This document shows positions 23,968 through 35,424 of a stretch of 64,000 nt of DNA, in pieces. Positions within the stretch are counted from its first letter, which is position 1, and every line of letters starts with the position of its first letter. The stretch covers positions 1-64,000 of the forward strand of contig JAUCBJ010007706.1 in assembly GCA_032718475.1 (NCBI GenBank). The letters run 5' to 3'. Position numbers and translations under genes: made by a program. The notes beneath the pieces were generated by a model. The model did no database searches. It was given only the letters and a program-made list of their open reading frames with translations, and had not been told where the DNA came from. The stretch is from Nemertoderma westbladi (Eukaryota; Xenacoelomorpha; Nemertodermatida; Nemertodermatidae).

Positions 23968-26606
23968 TTGGAAAAATGAAGACGTGAAATTATACAGAAG
24001 TTGCTATAACAACATTTAGAATCACAAAAAACTTGTAACAAAATCAAGTTTATAATATAGTCACAGATAGTGAGTGCATATATTAGTCCCCCTACATTAT
24101 CATTGTGCAGTGGGAAGGGCATGCATGAATTTGGAATATTATTATAAATATGTAACAGCTTGATTACAAAAATCTATGCTACTTATTTAAATGAGCATGT
24201 GTCACACTACAAACTACATGGACAATTAGCTTCCTGTAGTTCTGGGTATTGCTGCAAACAAATCAATGCATTGTGGTTCCACAACATATTTGTCTCTACA
24301 ACAGATACGATGATATACAGACCTATTTGATGTAAAAATGACTTGTGTGTGTGTCCCTCAAGGTGACACTTTCTTCCTGTGACATTAATTATTGTGGTGG
24401 TCTATGCACTACGAATGTTTATTGGTAAACATTATATTGATGGGTTATGATTGATATTGATGGATTTATGGGAAAGTACAACCTGCGGTGATACTGTCTG
24501 TACTACGGTAGAAGTAGGCCTAGAGCAGAACCACAAAATACACTTGAGACAGACCTAGACTTTTGAGATATTTAATGGTAGGCCAGGGCGTAAGACAAAG
24601 ACAAGTTACGTATTACCAAGTTTGTAATAAATAATAAATATAAGGTGAATTGAGGTGAAAGTGAAAAATCAGTAAAATTTGTACTTCATAATGAAATTTA
24701 GCTGACTTAATTTTTGAAATGCCGCCACTCAAAAGTGATTTTTATGACGTTCGTTTGGAAAAGTTTATTTTGCATTTTATTGTTATTTCTTATATTACTT
24801 AATTTGCCTTTGGCTCTAGAATCCCTGATTGTCTAACTGGTACCGGTACTGGTACCGGTATCAACGGTGTTGTTGATAACAATACCACTTAATTTTAACA
24901 ACAATTAATTACATATTGTACAGTAAATTTATTGTCACGCTTCCAGTAAATTTATTGTCAACGCTTCCTCCGCTGCCGGGGAATTAGTCAATCACGCAAT
25001 GAAACTTAAATAGTTCTTACTGTTCAATAATCGCTTATATATTAATAATTACTTTTAGTTTTAAGCGAGATCGGTTGGTAGTGCTTTTTATCGTAGTTAT
25101 TTATCACAATCAATTCAACCTCTATTTCCATTGGTTGTCCTCCTTGATTTTACGTTTTCATTGGTTGAATATGTTTCTACCAAATACTTTATGTTATGAG
25201 TAGGCTTACGTCTGTTATCAGTAACGGTGGTATTAATTACAATTACGACCACTAGGGGTCGTCCTAATCAAATACTGATGACGCAATACTTAGCTGTTTA
25301 ATCAGCATCACAATTGCCCCCTGTGGGGCGAGTCAAAACTGCGAGCCATCAGCGAACTGTTATAATTATACTATGGCCGTTTTCTAAAAGCCTGCGTCTG
25401 TGACGGAAGCAATAATTGTGGGAAGCCAAGATATAACTAGCCATAGTATAATTATAATTGTTTGCTATTATGGCTTGCGGCTTTTGCTGCACGAAGGCCT
25501 CACTCGCTATGCCCCGGGTTAAATATTTCAATGCCCCATATCTGTACCGCTACTAATTATCTATGTGGGGTAGCTCGTCATTTGTATGACGAAGGCCATA
25601 CGCGAATTCAGCTTGGAAAATTTTTTAAACTTTTGCCATACAACATGTGTACCAAGTTTGATTAGATTTTATCGACGATTGATCGAGTTTTTAACGTTCA
25701 AATATTGGACACGTCAAAGTAACAGATCAACAGAACCACAGACACATTGGTTGTGATAGTGGTATAGGTCCTACCTATAGTTTACTTCCGTGGCTCTCCC
25801 CACAATAATTATAAAAATACTTGTCGCATTTTACTACTGTATTTGTGTAATTTTCCTGCCAGCATTTCTTGTTGCTCGTTGTTGGTCATTGTTGCTCGTT
25901 GTGCATTTTATCACCTACCGCTTAATCTACCATTTTCATTGTAACGAGTGGTAACATTCGGCCAAGTAGGTACTGTAGGGTTGAGCTGAGCACAATAGGT
26001 ATAGTGTTTGAGTACAGTGGCTGAAGATGTTGACAGCCCTTATTCAGGCCTGCGCTGCGGTAACACAGTAGGCCGGTCTACAGTATTTATAAAATTTCGC
26101 TTCAATTATGACATAGTCTCTGTAGGTGGGTTCTTGCCCATGTCACCGGTGGTACATTTGGTCACTTGGACATTAGGTCCAGCCAACAAAACAAACTCTT
26201 AATCTAAATATGACATAGGCCTATAAAAGGGTAGGTGCTAAAATGCACAACGAGAATTACTGAATTAGAATTACTGTACTTGACAATTATAATTACTAAT
26301 AATAGGGTTGTGCCTGACCAACAAACCCCAACAAAAACACAGCTTGTTACTACAGTACTACAGTATGTACAGTAGACCTGCTGTATGGTGGGCGTGCTTC
26401 AACGATGTTATGGCCAATAATAGTTTACTGGTGTATCGTAATGGTATACATTCTGTAGGCCTCCCCTGTCTGACTCTGCGGGCAGGACAGATTCCGCTGT
26501 TCCACCGGTACCATTCCGTTGGTGGGGTTTAAAATCTCATCCTTAATTACCCTAAAATGGTATTTAAAAAAAAAGTTAATGTAAAGCATCATTTTTGTGT
26601 GACGGA
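23968..26606. other. intergenic DNA upstream of the sulfotransferase
   Basis: AT-rich sequence with many short palindromes (for example GGTACCGGTACTGGTACCGGT around 24838) but no convincing exon or RNA gene. It contains the 17-bp inverted repeat at 25361-25456. It should include the sulfotransferase promoter just above 23967, but no TATA box stands out there. Confidence 0.4.
25361..25456. repeat. perfect 17-bp inverted repeat, possible miniature transposon
   Basis: TATAATTATACTATGGC (25361-25377) is exactly inverted at 25440-25456, with a 62-nt loop. The layout fits a small MITE or a stem-loop. No target-site duplication was clear. Confidence 0.6.
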
Positions 26607-27176
26607 GCATAGAGCCCCTTAATGTCTATTTAATAATATTGGTAATGTTTGCATGGAGTCCCTTAATGTCTATTTAATAATATTGGTAATGTTTGCATGG
26701 AGTCCCTTAATGTCTATTTAATAATATTGGTAATGTTTGCATGGAGTCCCTTAATGTCTATTTAATAATATTGGTAATGTTTGCATGGAGTCCCTTAATG
26801 TCTATTTAATAATATTGGTAATGTTTGCATGGAGTCCCTTAATGTCTATTTAATAATATTGGTAATGTTTGCATGGAGTCCCTTAATGTCTATTTAATAA
26901 TATTGGTAATGTTTGCATGGAGTCCCTTAATGTCTATTTAATAATATTGGTAATGTTTGCATGGAGTCCCTTAATGTCTATTTAATAATATTGGTAATGT
27001 TTGCATGGAGTCCCTTTATGTCTATTTAATAATATTGGTAATGTTTGCATGGAGTCTCTTAATGTCTATTTAATAATATTGGTAATGTTTGCATGGAGTC
27101 CCTTAATGTCTATTTAATAATATTGGTAATGTTTACATGGAGTCCCTTAATGTCTAATTAATAATATTGGTAATGG
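26607..27176 (+). repeat. 44-bp minisatellite, about 13 copies
   Basis: The unit runs AGTCCCTTAATGTCTATTTA then ATAATATTGGTAATGTTTGC then ATGG. Copies are almost identical; variants include CCCTTTATG, GTCTCTTAATG, TTTACATGG and TCTAATTA. The variants cluster toward the right end. It lies about 0.8 kb upstream of the acidic-repeat gene at 27952. Confidence 0.95.
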
Positions 27177-27820
27177 TTTGGTTACTAAATTGGTATTGCA
27201 TAGTTATTATAAATGCTGTTGAGTACGTGCACTGACATAGTTTCAGCTAAATGAAGCAACATATAACTTATTGGGTACGATGAGTGAGTATCCATAGTGA
27301 TAATGTATATTTACTGTATTATTTATTTATATTTAACGAATCTCCATCAGATGTATTTTGTTAACAAAAAACTGCTCTGCCCTCTGATCTACAGTATATT
27401 ATTATTAGGTTGGCAGTGATAGGGAGATACATACAACTGTACTGTCATGAATGCACAGTAATGAAGTATCTATATCAATCAAACCTCACTGTAAAATAAT
27501 ATATGGGCGTTTCCAAGAATTTAGGGAATTGCATGGAAGGCAGTCAGCAGTGAGCGGTGTACTAATACGTATGGCTCAAATAAGTTTGCCAAGTATCCTA
27601 TTCAAACTCAACGGCAGTAGGTGGTACTTACATGTGAACAATCGGTGATCCTTAAGGTAGCATGACGATTCATTTATAAGAGATACCGGTAACAAAGCTC
27701 AAGAATGGCAATCACAAACCTTTTTGGCACTTCATATATAATTCATCATCTATCATTATGCTATTTTGTGTAGTTGTTTATCCGTTGTTATTGGTGATTT
27801 GGCACATTCGTAACGTCCTT
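27177..27820. other. upstream flank of the acidic-repeat gene, no gene seen
   Basis: AT-rich sequence between the 44-bp array and the TATA box at 27820. Short frames here (for example 27451-27648) lack homology, signal or codon bias. Regulatory sequence for the gene at 27952 is expected here but cannot be delimited. Confidence 0.35.
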
Positions 27821-27827
27821 TATAAAC
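27820..27827 (+). promoter_or_regulatory. TATA box of the acidic-repeat gene
   Basis: TTATAAAC lies about 130 bp before the ATG at 27952, and an ATTGG (inverted CCAAT) lies near 27790. The spacing would place transcription start near 27850 with an unspliced leader of about 100 nt. This is a pattern match only. Confidence 0.4.
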
Positions 27828-27951
27828 CCACTCACATAGTCATACCCTATATTGACATAATCTCTCGCTTTCGGTAAATTACTAATTTATTTATTGATCA
27901 ATTTCACCAAGATATTTTTCGAAAAAGACCAAAAATAAACATCATAGGACG

Positions 27952-29793
27952 ATGAGGATGTCACCACTATTTGTATTAGTGGGGTTACTCGCCTGCTCCT
28001 CCGTGCATGTTCAGGCTAGTGATCTCTCAGCTACGCAGGAGTTGGAAAATCTTATTGAGAGATTTCTCCATGAACGTGAGTTGGATCTAGCAAGAGGGGA
28101 ATCTAGTGGTGAATCAAATGGTGAATCCAGTGCAGAATCCACTGGTGAATCTTCAGAAGAAGCCGGAGAAGAAGAAAGACGAGGAGAATCTAGTGCTGAA
28201 TCTAATGGTGAATCCAGTGCAGAATCCACTGGTGAATCTTCAGAAGAAGCCGGAGAAGAAGAAAGACGAGGAGAATCTAGTGCTGAATCTAATGGTGAAT
28301 CCAGTGCAGAATCCACTGGTGAATTTTCAGAAGAAGCCGGAGAAGAAGAAAGACGAGGAGAATCTAGTGCTGAATCTAATGGTGAATCCAGTGCAGAATC
28401 CAATGGCGAATCTTCAGAAGAAGCTGGAGAAGAAGAAAGACGAGGAGAATCTAGTGGTGAATCTAATGGTGAATCCAGTGCAGAATCCAATGGCGAATCT
28501 TCAGAAGAAGCCGGAGAAGAAGAAAGACGAGGAGAATCTAGTGCTGAATCTAATGGTGAATCCAGTGCAGAATCCACTGGTGAATCTTCAGAAGAAGCCG
28601 GAGAAGAAGAAAGACGAGGAGAATCTAGTGCTGAATCTAATGGTGAATCCAGTGCAGAATCCACTGGTGAATCTTCAGAAGAAGCTGGTGAAGAAGAAAG
28701 ACGAGGAGAATCTAGTGCTGAATCTAATGGTAAATCCAGTGCAGAATCCACTGGTGAATCTTCAGAAGAAGCCGGAGAAGAAGAAAGACGAGGAGAATCT
28801 AGTGCTGAATCTAATGGTGAATCCAGTGCGGAATCCACTGGTGAATCTTCAGAAGAAGCTGGAGAAGAAGAAGTTAGAAACTTGCAAACATTGAGAGGAG
28901 AGTACATCCGAGGAGTTTCTGAATTACTTGCACATCGTATTTTATCTGATAACAAAGAACGATTATTCTCTAGCAAACCTAAAGATAACACTGGTCTTGT
29001 AGCCAAACTGACTGCGATGGGGAAAGGAGCGATGCTAAAGATCGAACTTGCCAGTTCCAAGGCAGCTATCTTCATCGACTACATGACTCAGGTAAAGGTT
29101 GAGAAATCGGTTAGGGAATTAAATGAAGAAGGTGCTCGTCTTTTCTCCAGCAAAAAATCAACGAAAAAAACCTCAACAAAAGCAAGTTTCTTAAAAGGAG
29201 TGCAGCAGACGCTATCTGCTAACTATAAATCAACCACTGATGCAAACGCCCCTCATCCAGAAGCGATAATCCGTAAATCTGGGTCGAAGCTAACCATTGA
29301 GTATTACAAACCACTACCTGGAAAGAATGGTTACGCCACAGTCAATCTGAGAAGAGGATACAGAAATGCGATCGAAGGTGATATTGGAGCCCCTGAGGAG
29401 ATTTTTGAGAGTCGTCTTTTTGGTTCTAAGTTCTCAAAAGATCCTGGATATCAAGATGTTGTGAAACATTTACAGGCCAAGACGGATATTGGTGTTGTCC
29501 AACTACAACGAACCCGTACCGGATCCCTGACTGGTAAACTTGTCATCACCTACTATTCAGTGAACAAGGAAATCGCTAACCGAGAATATGAGTCTCGATT
29601 ATTCGGCTCCAAGAAGAAACCAGCTGCAACTGCCACCACATCCTCGGCCGATGCTTTGGCTGAGTTTTACAATAAAGTCGGCAACGAATTGAAGAAGGTA
29701 ACCCATGGCATGGCTCTGGTTACTCTCAAGAGCAAGAAGCTGAATTCTGTGGTTTACCGCCCCAAAGGAAGGGCCGGTACGATCACTCCGTAG
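27952..29793 (+). CDS. secreted acidic-repeat protein with four RLF(S/G)SK modules
   Basis: Intronless ORF of 613 codons. Residues 1-22 form a signal peptide ending around VHVQA. Residues ~48-307 are nine 29-residue repeats of Glu, Ser and Gly (ESSAESNGE, STGESSEEAGEEERRG). They hold many S-x-E sites, the consensus of the secretory kinase Fam20C, and an ERR dibasic pair between most repeats. The rest (~308-613) is basic and carries RLFSSK near 336 and 395 and RLFGSK near 488 and 548. Each motif opens a 59-93-residue module with a helix-like part and a beta-like part (KLTIEYYKP, KLVITYYSV). The Arg before LF(S/G)SK could be a processing site. It may be a phosphorylated matrix, adhesive or multi-peptide precursor protein. 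I do not recognise the family. The plus-strand frame at 28106-28894 and minus frame at 28011-29075 are shadows of the 87-bp periodicity. Confidence 0.88.
   Translation: MRMSPLFVLVGLLACSSVHVQASDLSATQELENLIERFLHERELDLARGESSGESNGESSAESTGESSEEAGEEERRGESSAESNGESSAESTGESSEEAGEEERRGESSAESNGESSAESTGEFSEEAGEEERRGESSAESNGESSAESNGESSEEAGEEERRGESSGESNGESSAESNGESSEEAGEEERRGESSAESNGESSAESTGESSEEAGEEERRGESSAESNGESSAESTGESSEEAGEEERRGESSAESNGKSSAESTGESSEEAGEEERRGESSAESNGESSAESTGESSEEAGEEEVRNLQTLRGEYIRGVSELLAHRILSDNKERLFSSKPKDNTGLVAKLTAMGKGAMLKIELASSKAAIFIDYMTQVKVEKSVRELNEEGARLFSSKKSTKKTSTKASFLKGVQQTLSANYKSTTDANAPHPEAIIRKSGSKLTIEYYKPLPGKNGYATVNLRRGYRNAIEGDIGAPEEIFESRLFGSKFSKDPGYQDVVKHLQAKTDIGVVQLQRTRTGSLTGKLVITYYSVNKEIANREYESRLFGSKKKPAATATTSSADALAEFYNKVGNELKKVTHGMALVTLKSKKLNSVVYRPKGRAGTITP
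28094..28872 (+). repeat. coding 87-bp tandem repeat, nine copies
   Basis: The period is exactly 87 bp (for example GAGGAGAATCTAG at 28181 and 28268), so the frame is kept and copy number can vary without frameshift. Non-synonymous variation among copies is limited: A/G, T/N, S/F and E/K changes at a few positions. Synonymous differences include GCCGGAGAAG/GCTGGTGAAG. Confidence 0.95.
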
Positions 29794-32255
29794 GGACATT
29801 CTGAGAGAAACTATTTATTGGAGAAACTACAAACTGTAATTAGTTACCATAGACAGCCATCGGTTAGATTTTTTGAGTAAAATTATAAAGGTGTTTACAG
29901 TATTGTGTTACATAGTTTGATATAGGCGAGTCGAGTATTCAATTTGTATTCTGTTAGGAATATACAGTACTGTAGGCCTAGTATCTATTCATGCACATGC
30001 AAATTTATCACAAAAGTAGGTCTTATCTTTGCTTGGTATTCCTTAATGTTTGGTTTTCCGAGGACAACTAAACAATTTTGAAAAACAGTTTAACTAATTT
30101 CAATTCAAAGTGTATTCTGCTAATATTAATATATTGCTCCGTTCTTATGGATGTGGCATTAGGCCTATATAAATTTAATTTAAAAATAGAATGTTCCATG
30201 AGGTTCAATTAAAGTTCTAATGTCGGTACAGTAGTACTACATTTGAACTAATATTCAGGTTGGGTCTGTTGATGGATTTACTGTTGAGCGGGGTGGGTCT
30301 AATTGTGGGGTGACGGATTAACCACCCTGGAAGCCACTACTGTACTTACTGTATTACTAAATATAAATTAGTTTTCCTAGGTAGGCCTACTCCTTCCAGC
30401 CTTATTGGCATGCAAAGTACTGTAGTTGCATGTAATTACTTTACAGTACATGCATCTAAATATATGTAAATATCAATGTATTATAATCAAAATATATATC
30501 TCCCCTGGGTAATTCGACCTGAATGAATAGCTCGAGTAAGCCTATGCCGTTCCATATCAATAACTTAAATAGGTAATTAATATAATGTTTTCACACTTGT
30601 GGTGAGATAAACCCCGAACCCCGACACAGTGATGAATCCCAAGTCCGGGATGATAGATGATCTACATAGCGAAAAATATCAATCACCAAACACTACGGTA
30701 TGCACCAAACAAACCCCATTCCACTCGCTTACAGTACATTTTCAGAATGTCTTTGTAGGTAGGCTACTGTGGCGAGTGCTGTGCCGCTCGCCTACACATA
30801 TTCAATTGCGCATCTGCCCCCCCCCCCTCCCTCCTCAGTATCACAACCTGCCTTGGATTTATAACTAAACAACGAAATAATTTCCATTAATGAAACCCTT
30901 TTGAAAGAAGATTCTAAAAAACAACTGTTAAATTTTTATACATACATTCATACCTTTCTATTTAACAAAGACAATAGATTGGACCTCACATGGTGGGTGG
31001 TTATGTATACCAGTGATGGAATATCTACCACACTACCTCGACAATTTACATAAATTTACAGACAGTTCTTACCCAATTGAAAATTGTTACATTAATATTG
31101 AGCCAAAACTTGAGTGACTTGCAACTGGAAAATCTCAAGTTATTTATTCTTCTTTGGTGGTTTTAATGTAGATACTTTAAAAAGTAACAAAAATTTCTAC
31201 TTGAGTAAAGTTCACAAGTTCTGTATGCTTTACAGTATTGACTGAACTCGAAGCCGCAATGTCTGTATTTTGTCAGCTGTATCTAAAGCTAGTAGGCCTA
31301 CAGTAGGAATATTCTTTAAGTTGAGATACAGTATTTCATACCGTTGCCCTTCTGCAGTCTTTGTAAACAGTTTAGTTTACTCTAAAATAAGCTAAGGGAT
31401 ATTACTGTGGGCTGTGGGGTACTTCTATTGATATGTATATAACAAAAATGAGAATTATAGTGAACTATGTAGCTGGCAATACCCGAGGCGGTTACCCGGT
31501 ATTTCCCGATAATTGAAAAGCCGTTCCGTACAGGTATATTGATCGATAAATAACCAATAAGCTCACGGATCAATATTCCTGTTGTCATACAGGAATTGTT
31601 GATCCATTCAGAAGGAGTTGTCCCCCACTTAATATTACTACTGTCCCGCTCCCAAAAAGCATTCCTTTGATCAAAATGTGTCCATAGAGTAGCAGTGGAA
31701 GTAGCATTGACATTGAAATGACTTTGATGGCAAATTGAAACGACCTTGAAATCGACGGACCGAAATTCCAGACTTTCTGTCTCATATTGAAATGACATTG
31801 AAATGATTTCAAGGTAACAGTTTGCATCTCTTCTGCGGCATGCCTTTGTACTTAGATTCCCGCCAAGAACTGGCTTTTGTTAATGGCCAAGCCGCGATGT
31901 GATTGACAGGGTGGCGGATGGAGCTTGCTTGACTTTGCGTTGATGCTGGACAGCGATTGGATTTACAAAGCAGTATTGTGGAAGTGTCAGACTCAGACTG
32001 AGTCTTGCAGGGCCTATTATTACACTAACAATAGTTAAGAAAACAGCCCTTGGAATATTTTGAAATTATTATTTATTATAAATTAATTTTAATGTTCCTT
32101 AAATCAGAATCAAGGCCAAAGACCTCCATTGGCGTAGCAGCGTGATAAATTCATAAAATATATTTTTAATTATAATTTAATTATACATAACTGTGTGATC
32201 ATAATAAATTCACGTAATTTAGAAATAGTAAGCTAGAAATGTAGGCCTATAGTCG
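29794..32255. other. intergenic AT-rich DNA
   Basis: Holds the 3' UTR of the acidic-repeat gene (an ATTAAA occurs near 30209), many CAGTAC and TAGGCCTA palindromes, and a C-rich run near 30820. It also holds a copy of a ~52-bp palindromic element at 31531-31581. The minus-strand frame at 31382-31798 overlaps that element and shows no recognisable domain, so I do not call it a gene. Confidence 0.4.
31531..31581 (-). repeat. palindromic ~52-bp element (CAGGAATATTGATCCGTGA ends)
   Basis: On the minus strand it reads CAGGAATATTGATCCGTGAG, then ATTGGTTA, then GATCAATATACCTG. The same element lies at 36366-36417 on the plus strand, with arms TTGATCCGTGA and TCACGGATCAA. A third partial end (CAGGAATTGTTGATCC) follows at about 31590. 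Confidence 0.6.
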
Positions 32256-33566
32256 AGTCAATCTAGCAAAAAACCCATAAGAAATTCGCAATCAACCAAA
32301 ACCAAATTTTTTAGGTCCTATATTATTTTGTTATTGCCCAAAAAAAAGTCTATAAAAATATATGGTGCGGAACACATTAAATTCCATGCAAACATATGAC
32401 CTATTTTTGCAATACCAAAAATTGGCTCTTTTTTGATAATTGAGCTAGTTTGCTTTATATTATAACAAGTTACTTGGTAACTGCTCAATAGAACAATTTC
32501 CTATTGTTAGTGATGTAGCTAGCTACTTTTTAGACTAACTTACTACAACCATTTTAATATTATGTAGCATTACAATATGGGTAGTTGGTTTGTTAAGATT
32601 TACTACTATGAAGATTATAGCAATGACACGGCGATTCTACACAAAGAAACCCCATTTGCCAATGTTCTTGACTAGCTTAGACGTTATTATCCTGTAATGT
32701 TTAAACTTAGTTTGCTATATAGAAAATATACAATAGAAAAATTTTGTTTTTAGAAAATTATTATACTTTCTAGAGTCTTTCCAAGTATAAATAACATTAG
32801 ATCAATAGAAAGGAAATACACCAAAAAATTTATTTTATCTTATTGTCAGATAAAATTGTCTTAGATTTTATTACATGTGTTGGAAGAGCATCGAAGTAGA
32901 ACAGGTTTGCATTATTTTGCAAGTAATTTGAGCAAAATCCATGCACAGTGTGCATAGATTTTGCACACACTCAAAAAGTTATTGCAACTTTATTGTCTGC
33001 AAGCCTTCCCTGGTTACTCTAAAACGGAACTCAATATCCAATATTAGTTTATGTAGTGAAGCGGCTCTCTTGTTACGTAGTAAATATTATATAACACTAT
33101 TATTTAACATTGAGTAAGTTTATATAACATGAATTCGTGTTTTATATCAATATTTCCGGTATTACGGGTGCAGGTTGAGGCTTCCTAGCTTGGATCTTTG
33201 AGGGAAAATATCTGTAGTCGTCTTTCATATATACAGTATATTACGACATCGTAACAACTATAGGCTCATCATCCGGGAAAGGATATAAGCAACACTGAGG
33301 AAAACACTAAAACATAGGGTCACCCTATAGGTTGTATGGACACTAATATATACACGCGATGACATAGGGCCTCCCGATCTTACGTACACTGGTCAAGCAA
33401 TAGGCAAAATACATTTACTGTATAGTATGGTACTGTAGATTGCGCAACCACGTGAATTCATTTGATGGTTTGGCCGCTGGTCCTTAATGTTTGTTAACCT
33501 GAACTTTGTAAGTGACAAACATGGGGTGATAATTAATGTCGTTATACGACTATTGACGCGATATAC

Positions 33567-33736
33567 TCGTGCCAACGACTTACTAAGTCGTGCAAACGAC
33601 ATACTAAGTCGTGCGAACGACTTACTAACTCGTGCGAACGACATACTAACTCGTGCGAACGACTTACTAAGTCGTGCGAACGGCATACTAAGTCGTGCGA
33701 ACGACTTAACTAGCTCGTGCGAACGACTTACTAACT
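33567..33736 (+). repeat. 21-bp minisatellite, about 8 copies
   Basis: The unit is CGTGCGAACGACTTACTAAGT, with alternating CTTACTAAG, CATACTAAG and CTTACTAAC variants. Because the period is a multiple of three, both strands show repetitive frames (RANDLLS on plus, SFARLSK on minus). I treat these as artefacts. Confidence 0.9.
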
Positions 33737-33991
33737 TTACTTTGATTGGCTAAATAATACTGGTAATAAAAGTACAACCTTTTTAGCGGGATTTTCAATT
33801 CAATCTGCAGCATTGTTTTTGATGGCATTATTGGTTGAAAATATTATTATCAATGGCTGAACACACTCTGTTAATATCTTAATATATATTCAACCACTTC
33901 ATCATCAATATCACCATCAATAAACCTTAAGTGCAAGTAACGGATCTTGATTGTGTTTTGCAGTTCTCCCCCTTTCATATTCCGCGAGACA

Positions 33992-34030
33992 GGGGGGGGG
34001 GGTGGGGGGGGGGGGGGGGGGGGGGGGGGG
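33992..34030 (+). repeat. 39-nt poly-G tract with one interruption
   Basis: A guanine run interrupted once by T at about 34003. It could form G-quadruplex structures and is a likely site of sequencing or assembly length error. Shorter C runs occur at 4930-4946, 30821-30829, 34287-34296 and 35821-35832. Confidence 0.9.
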
Positions 34031-34108
34031 ACTGGACGCAAATCCCGCCTTGGCGAATTAATGTCCTGCCGCAATGTTAAATTCTCAATTTAAATGTTAA
34101 ATTCTCAA

Positions 34109-34300
34109 TTTAGGGAAAGGAGCAGCTTACAGTGGCACGTTATTTTAACCAAAACAATAAACACGTTAATGTTACAGTTTTATCAGTTACAGAACAGGTT
34201 ACAGTTTTATTTTTTAGAGTAATCAGTTGTTATTTGCGTCGAATTTCCCCTGGAGAGGGATGAATTTTTATTGCGTCGAGTTTCCCCCCCCCCCTAATCT
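34109..34300 (+). repeat. dispersed GGAGCAGGTT...AACAATAAAC repeat, second long copy
   Basis: It shows the same ordered blocks as 4796-4950: GGGAAAGGAGCAG, AACCAAAACAATAAAC, a TTTTTTAGAGTAAT block, TTATTTGCGTCGAATTTCCC, and a terminal C run. It lies inside the inverted-repeat element at 32256-35424. Confidence 0.6.
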
Positions 34301-35424
34301 GTATTCCGCATCATTTTCATCATTCCGCAATCGTTTTCTCATCTTACGAAAAGTGACATCACATTCCGTATGGTAAACAGTTCCAACCTACTTACTAGCA
34401 AACATCAACACAATGATAATCTTGATAGAACTTATATGCTCCATGTATATCATCTTTCGTGACATACCTAAATGGTGTCGTGTAAAAACAACTTGTTAAA
34501 AAGTTATGAAAATAATTGGAATTATTTGTATATTTATTGAAAAATTATTTGAAACATTGTTTCGAATATTTTTGAATCATGTACACTGTAGGCCTAGGAT
34601 GTATATTGCTCAATGTTCATATTTCGTACTAATAAATTATAATAGTCAATAACTAGATATAATTTGTTAATAATTACAATAATATTTATTTATAATAAAT
34701 TATAATTAATTAATAAATATATTATAATTATTATAATTATTGTTGATTGAATGTATGGTATGTATAATAAAATAAAAAAAAATGTTAATATTTAATAAAT
34801 CATCTTTTAAAAAATTACTAGCTATTGTCGATTAGCTATTGTTCTAGAACACAATATTTTTTTTTATGTTGCAATGAAGTCAGTGGTGATATTACTATGC
34901 AAAAAGTACATCATTTCATTAATTAATATCAAAATACTAAATGCGGAACTCTTTCTAGCCTTCAAAAAATTGAAAAGCCATCACAAAAGATTAGGATATC
35001 TTTTAAAGTACTTTCAAATTATTTTATAAACAGCACTTAATGTTCAAAAAAGTCACCTTGCTAATACAAACCAATAAAGTGTGTTTAAAGAAACATACTA
35101 CATAATAATAAAGTGGTTGTAGTGATTTGTCTAAAAAGTAGCTAGCTACTGTACATCACTAACAATAGGAAATTGTTCTATTGAGCAGTTACCAAGCAAC
35201 TTGTGTTATAATTAAGCAAACAAATAGCTCCATTACAGAAAGAGCAATTATTGGGTATTGCAAAAATAGGTCATATGTTTGCATGAAATTTAATGTGTTC
35301 CGCAACATATATTTTTATAGACTTTTTTTGGGCAATAACAAGATAATATAGACCCTAAAAAATCTGGTTTTGGTTGATTGCGAATTTCTTATGGGTTGAC
35401 CCCCTTTTTTGGCTAGATTGACTG

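Larger units (their letters stand above)
32256..35424. mobile_element. 3.2-kb element bounded by ~350-bp inverted repeats
   Basis: The left arm (32256 to ~32600) and right arm (~35070 to 35424) are inverted copies with scattered differences. Shared landmarks from the outside in are AGTCAATCTAGC, AACCCATAAGAAATTCGCAA, ACATATGACCTATTTTTGCA, GGTAACTGCTCAATAGAACA, GCTAGCTACTTTTTAGAC and ACTACAACCA. A near match continues outward (TAGTC then G or C), so the exact terminus and target duplication are unclear. The interior is AT-rich and has no transposase. It includes a 21-bp minisatellite, a poly-G tract and a dispersed-repeat copy. It fits a non-autonomous or foldback DNA transposon. Confidence 0.75.

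Noticed and set aside
28011-29075. 354-codon minus-strand ORF and 262-codon plus-strand ORF in another frame
   Set aside because: Both are shadows of the 87-bp coding repeat. Only the plus frame at 27952 has a signal peptide and extends into non-repetitive coding sequence.
31382-31827. 138-codon minus-strand ORF
   Set aside because: It overlaps a palindromic repeat element and has no signal, domain or polyadenylation context.
33393-33753. Repetitive proteins (RANDLLS on plus, SFARLSK on minus)
   Set aside because: Artefacts of a 21-bp minisatellite, which keeps both strands open.
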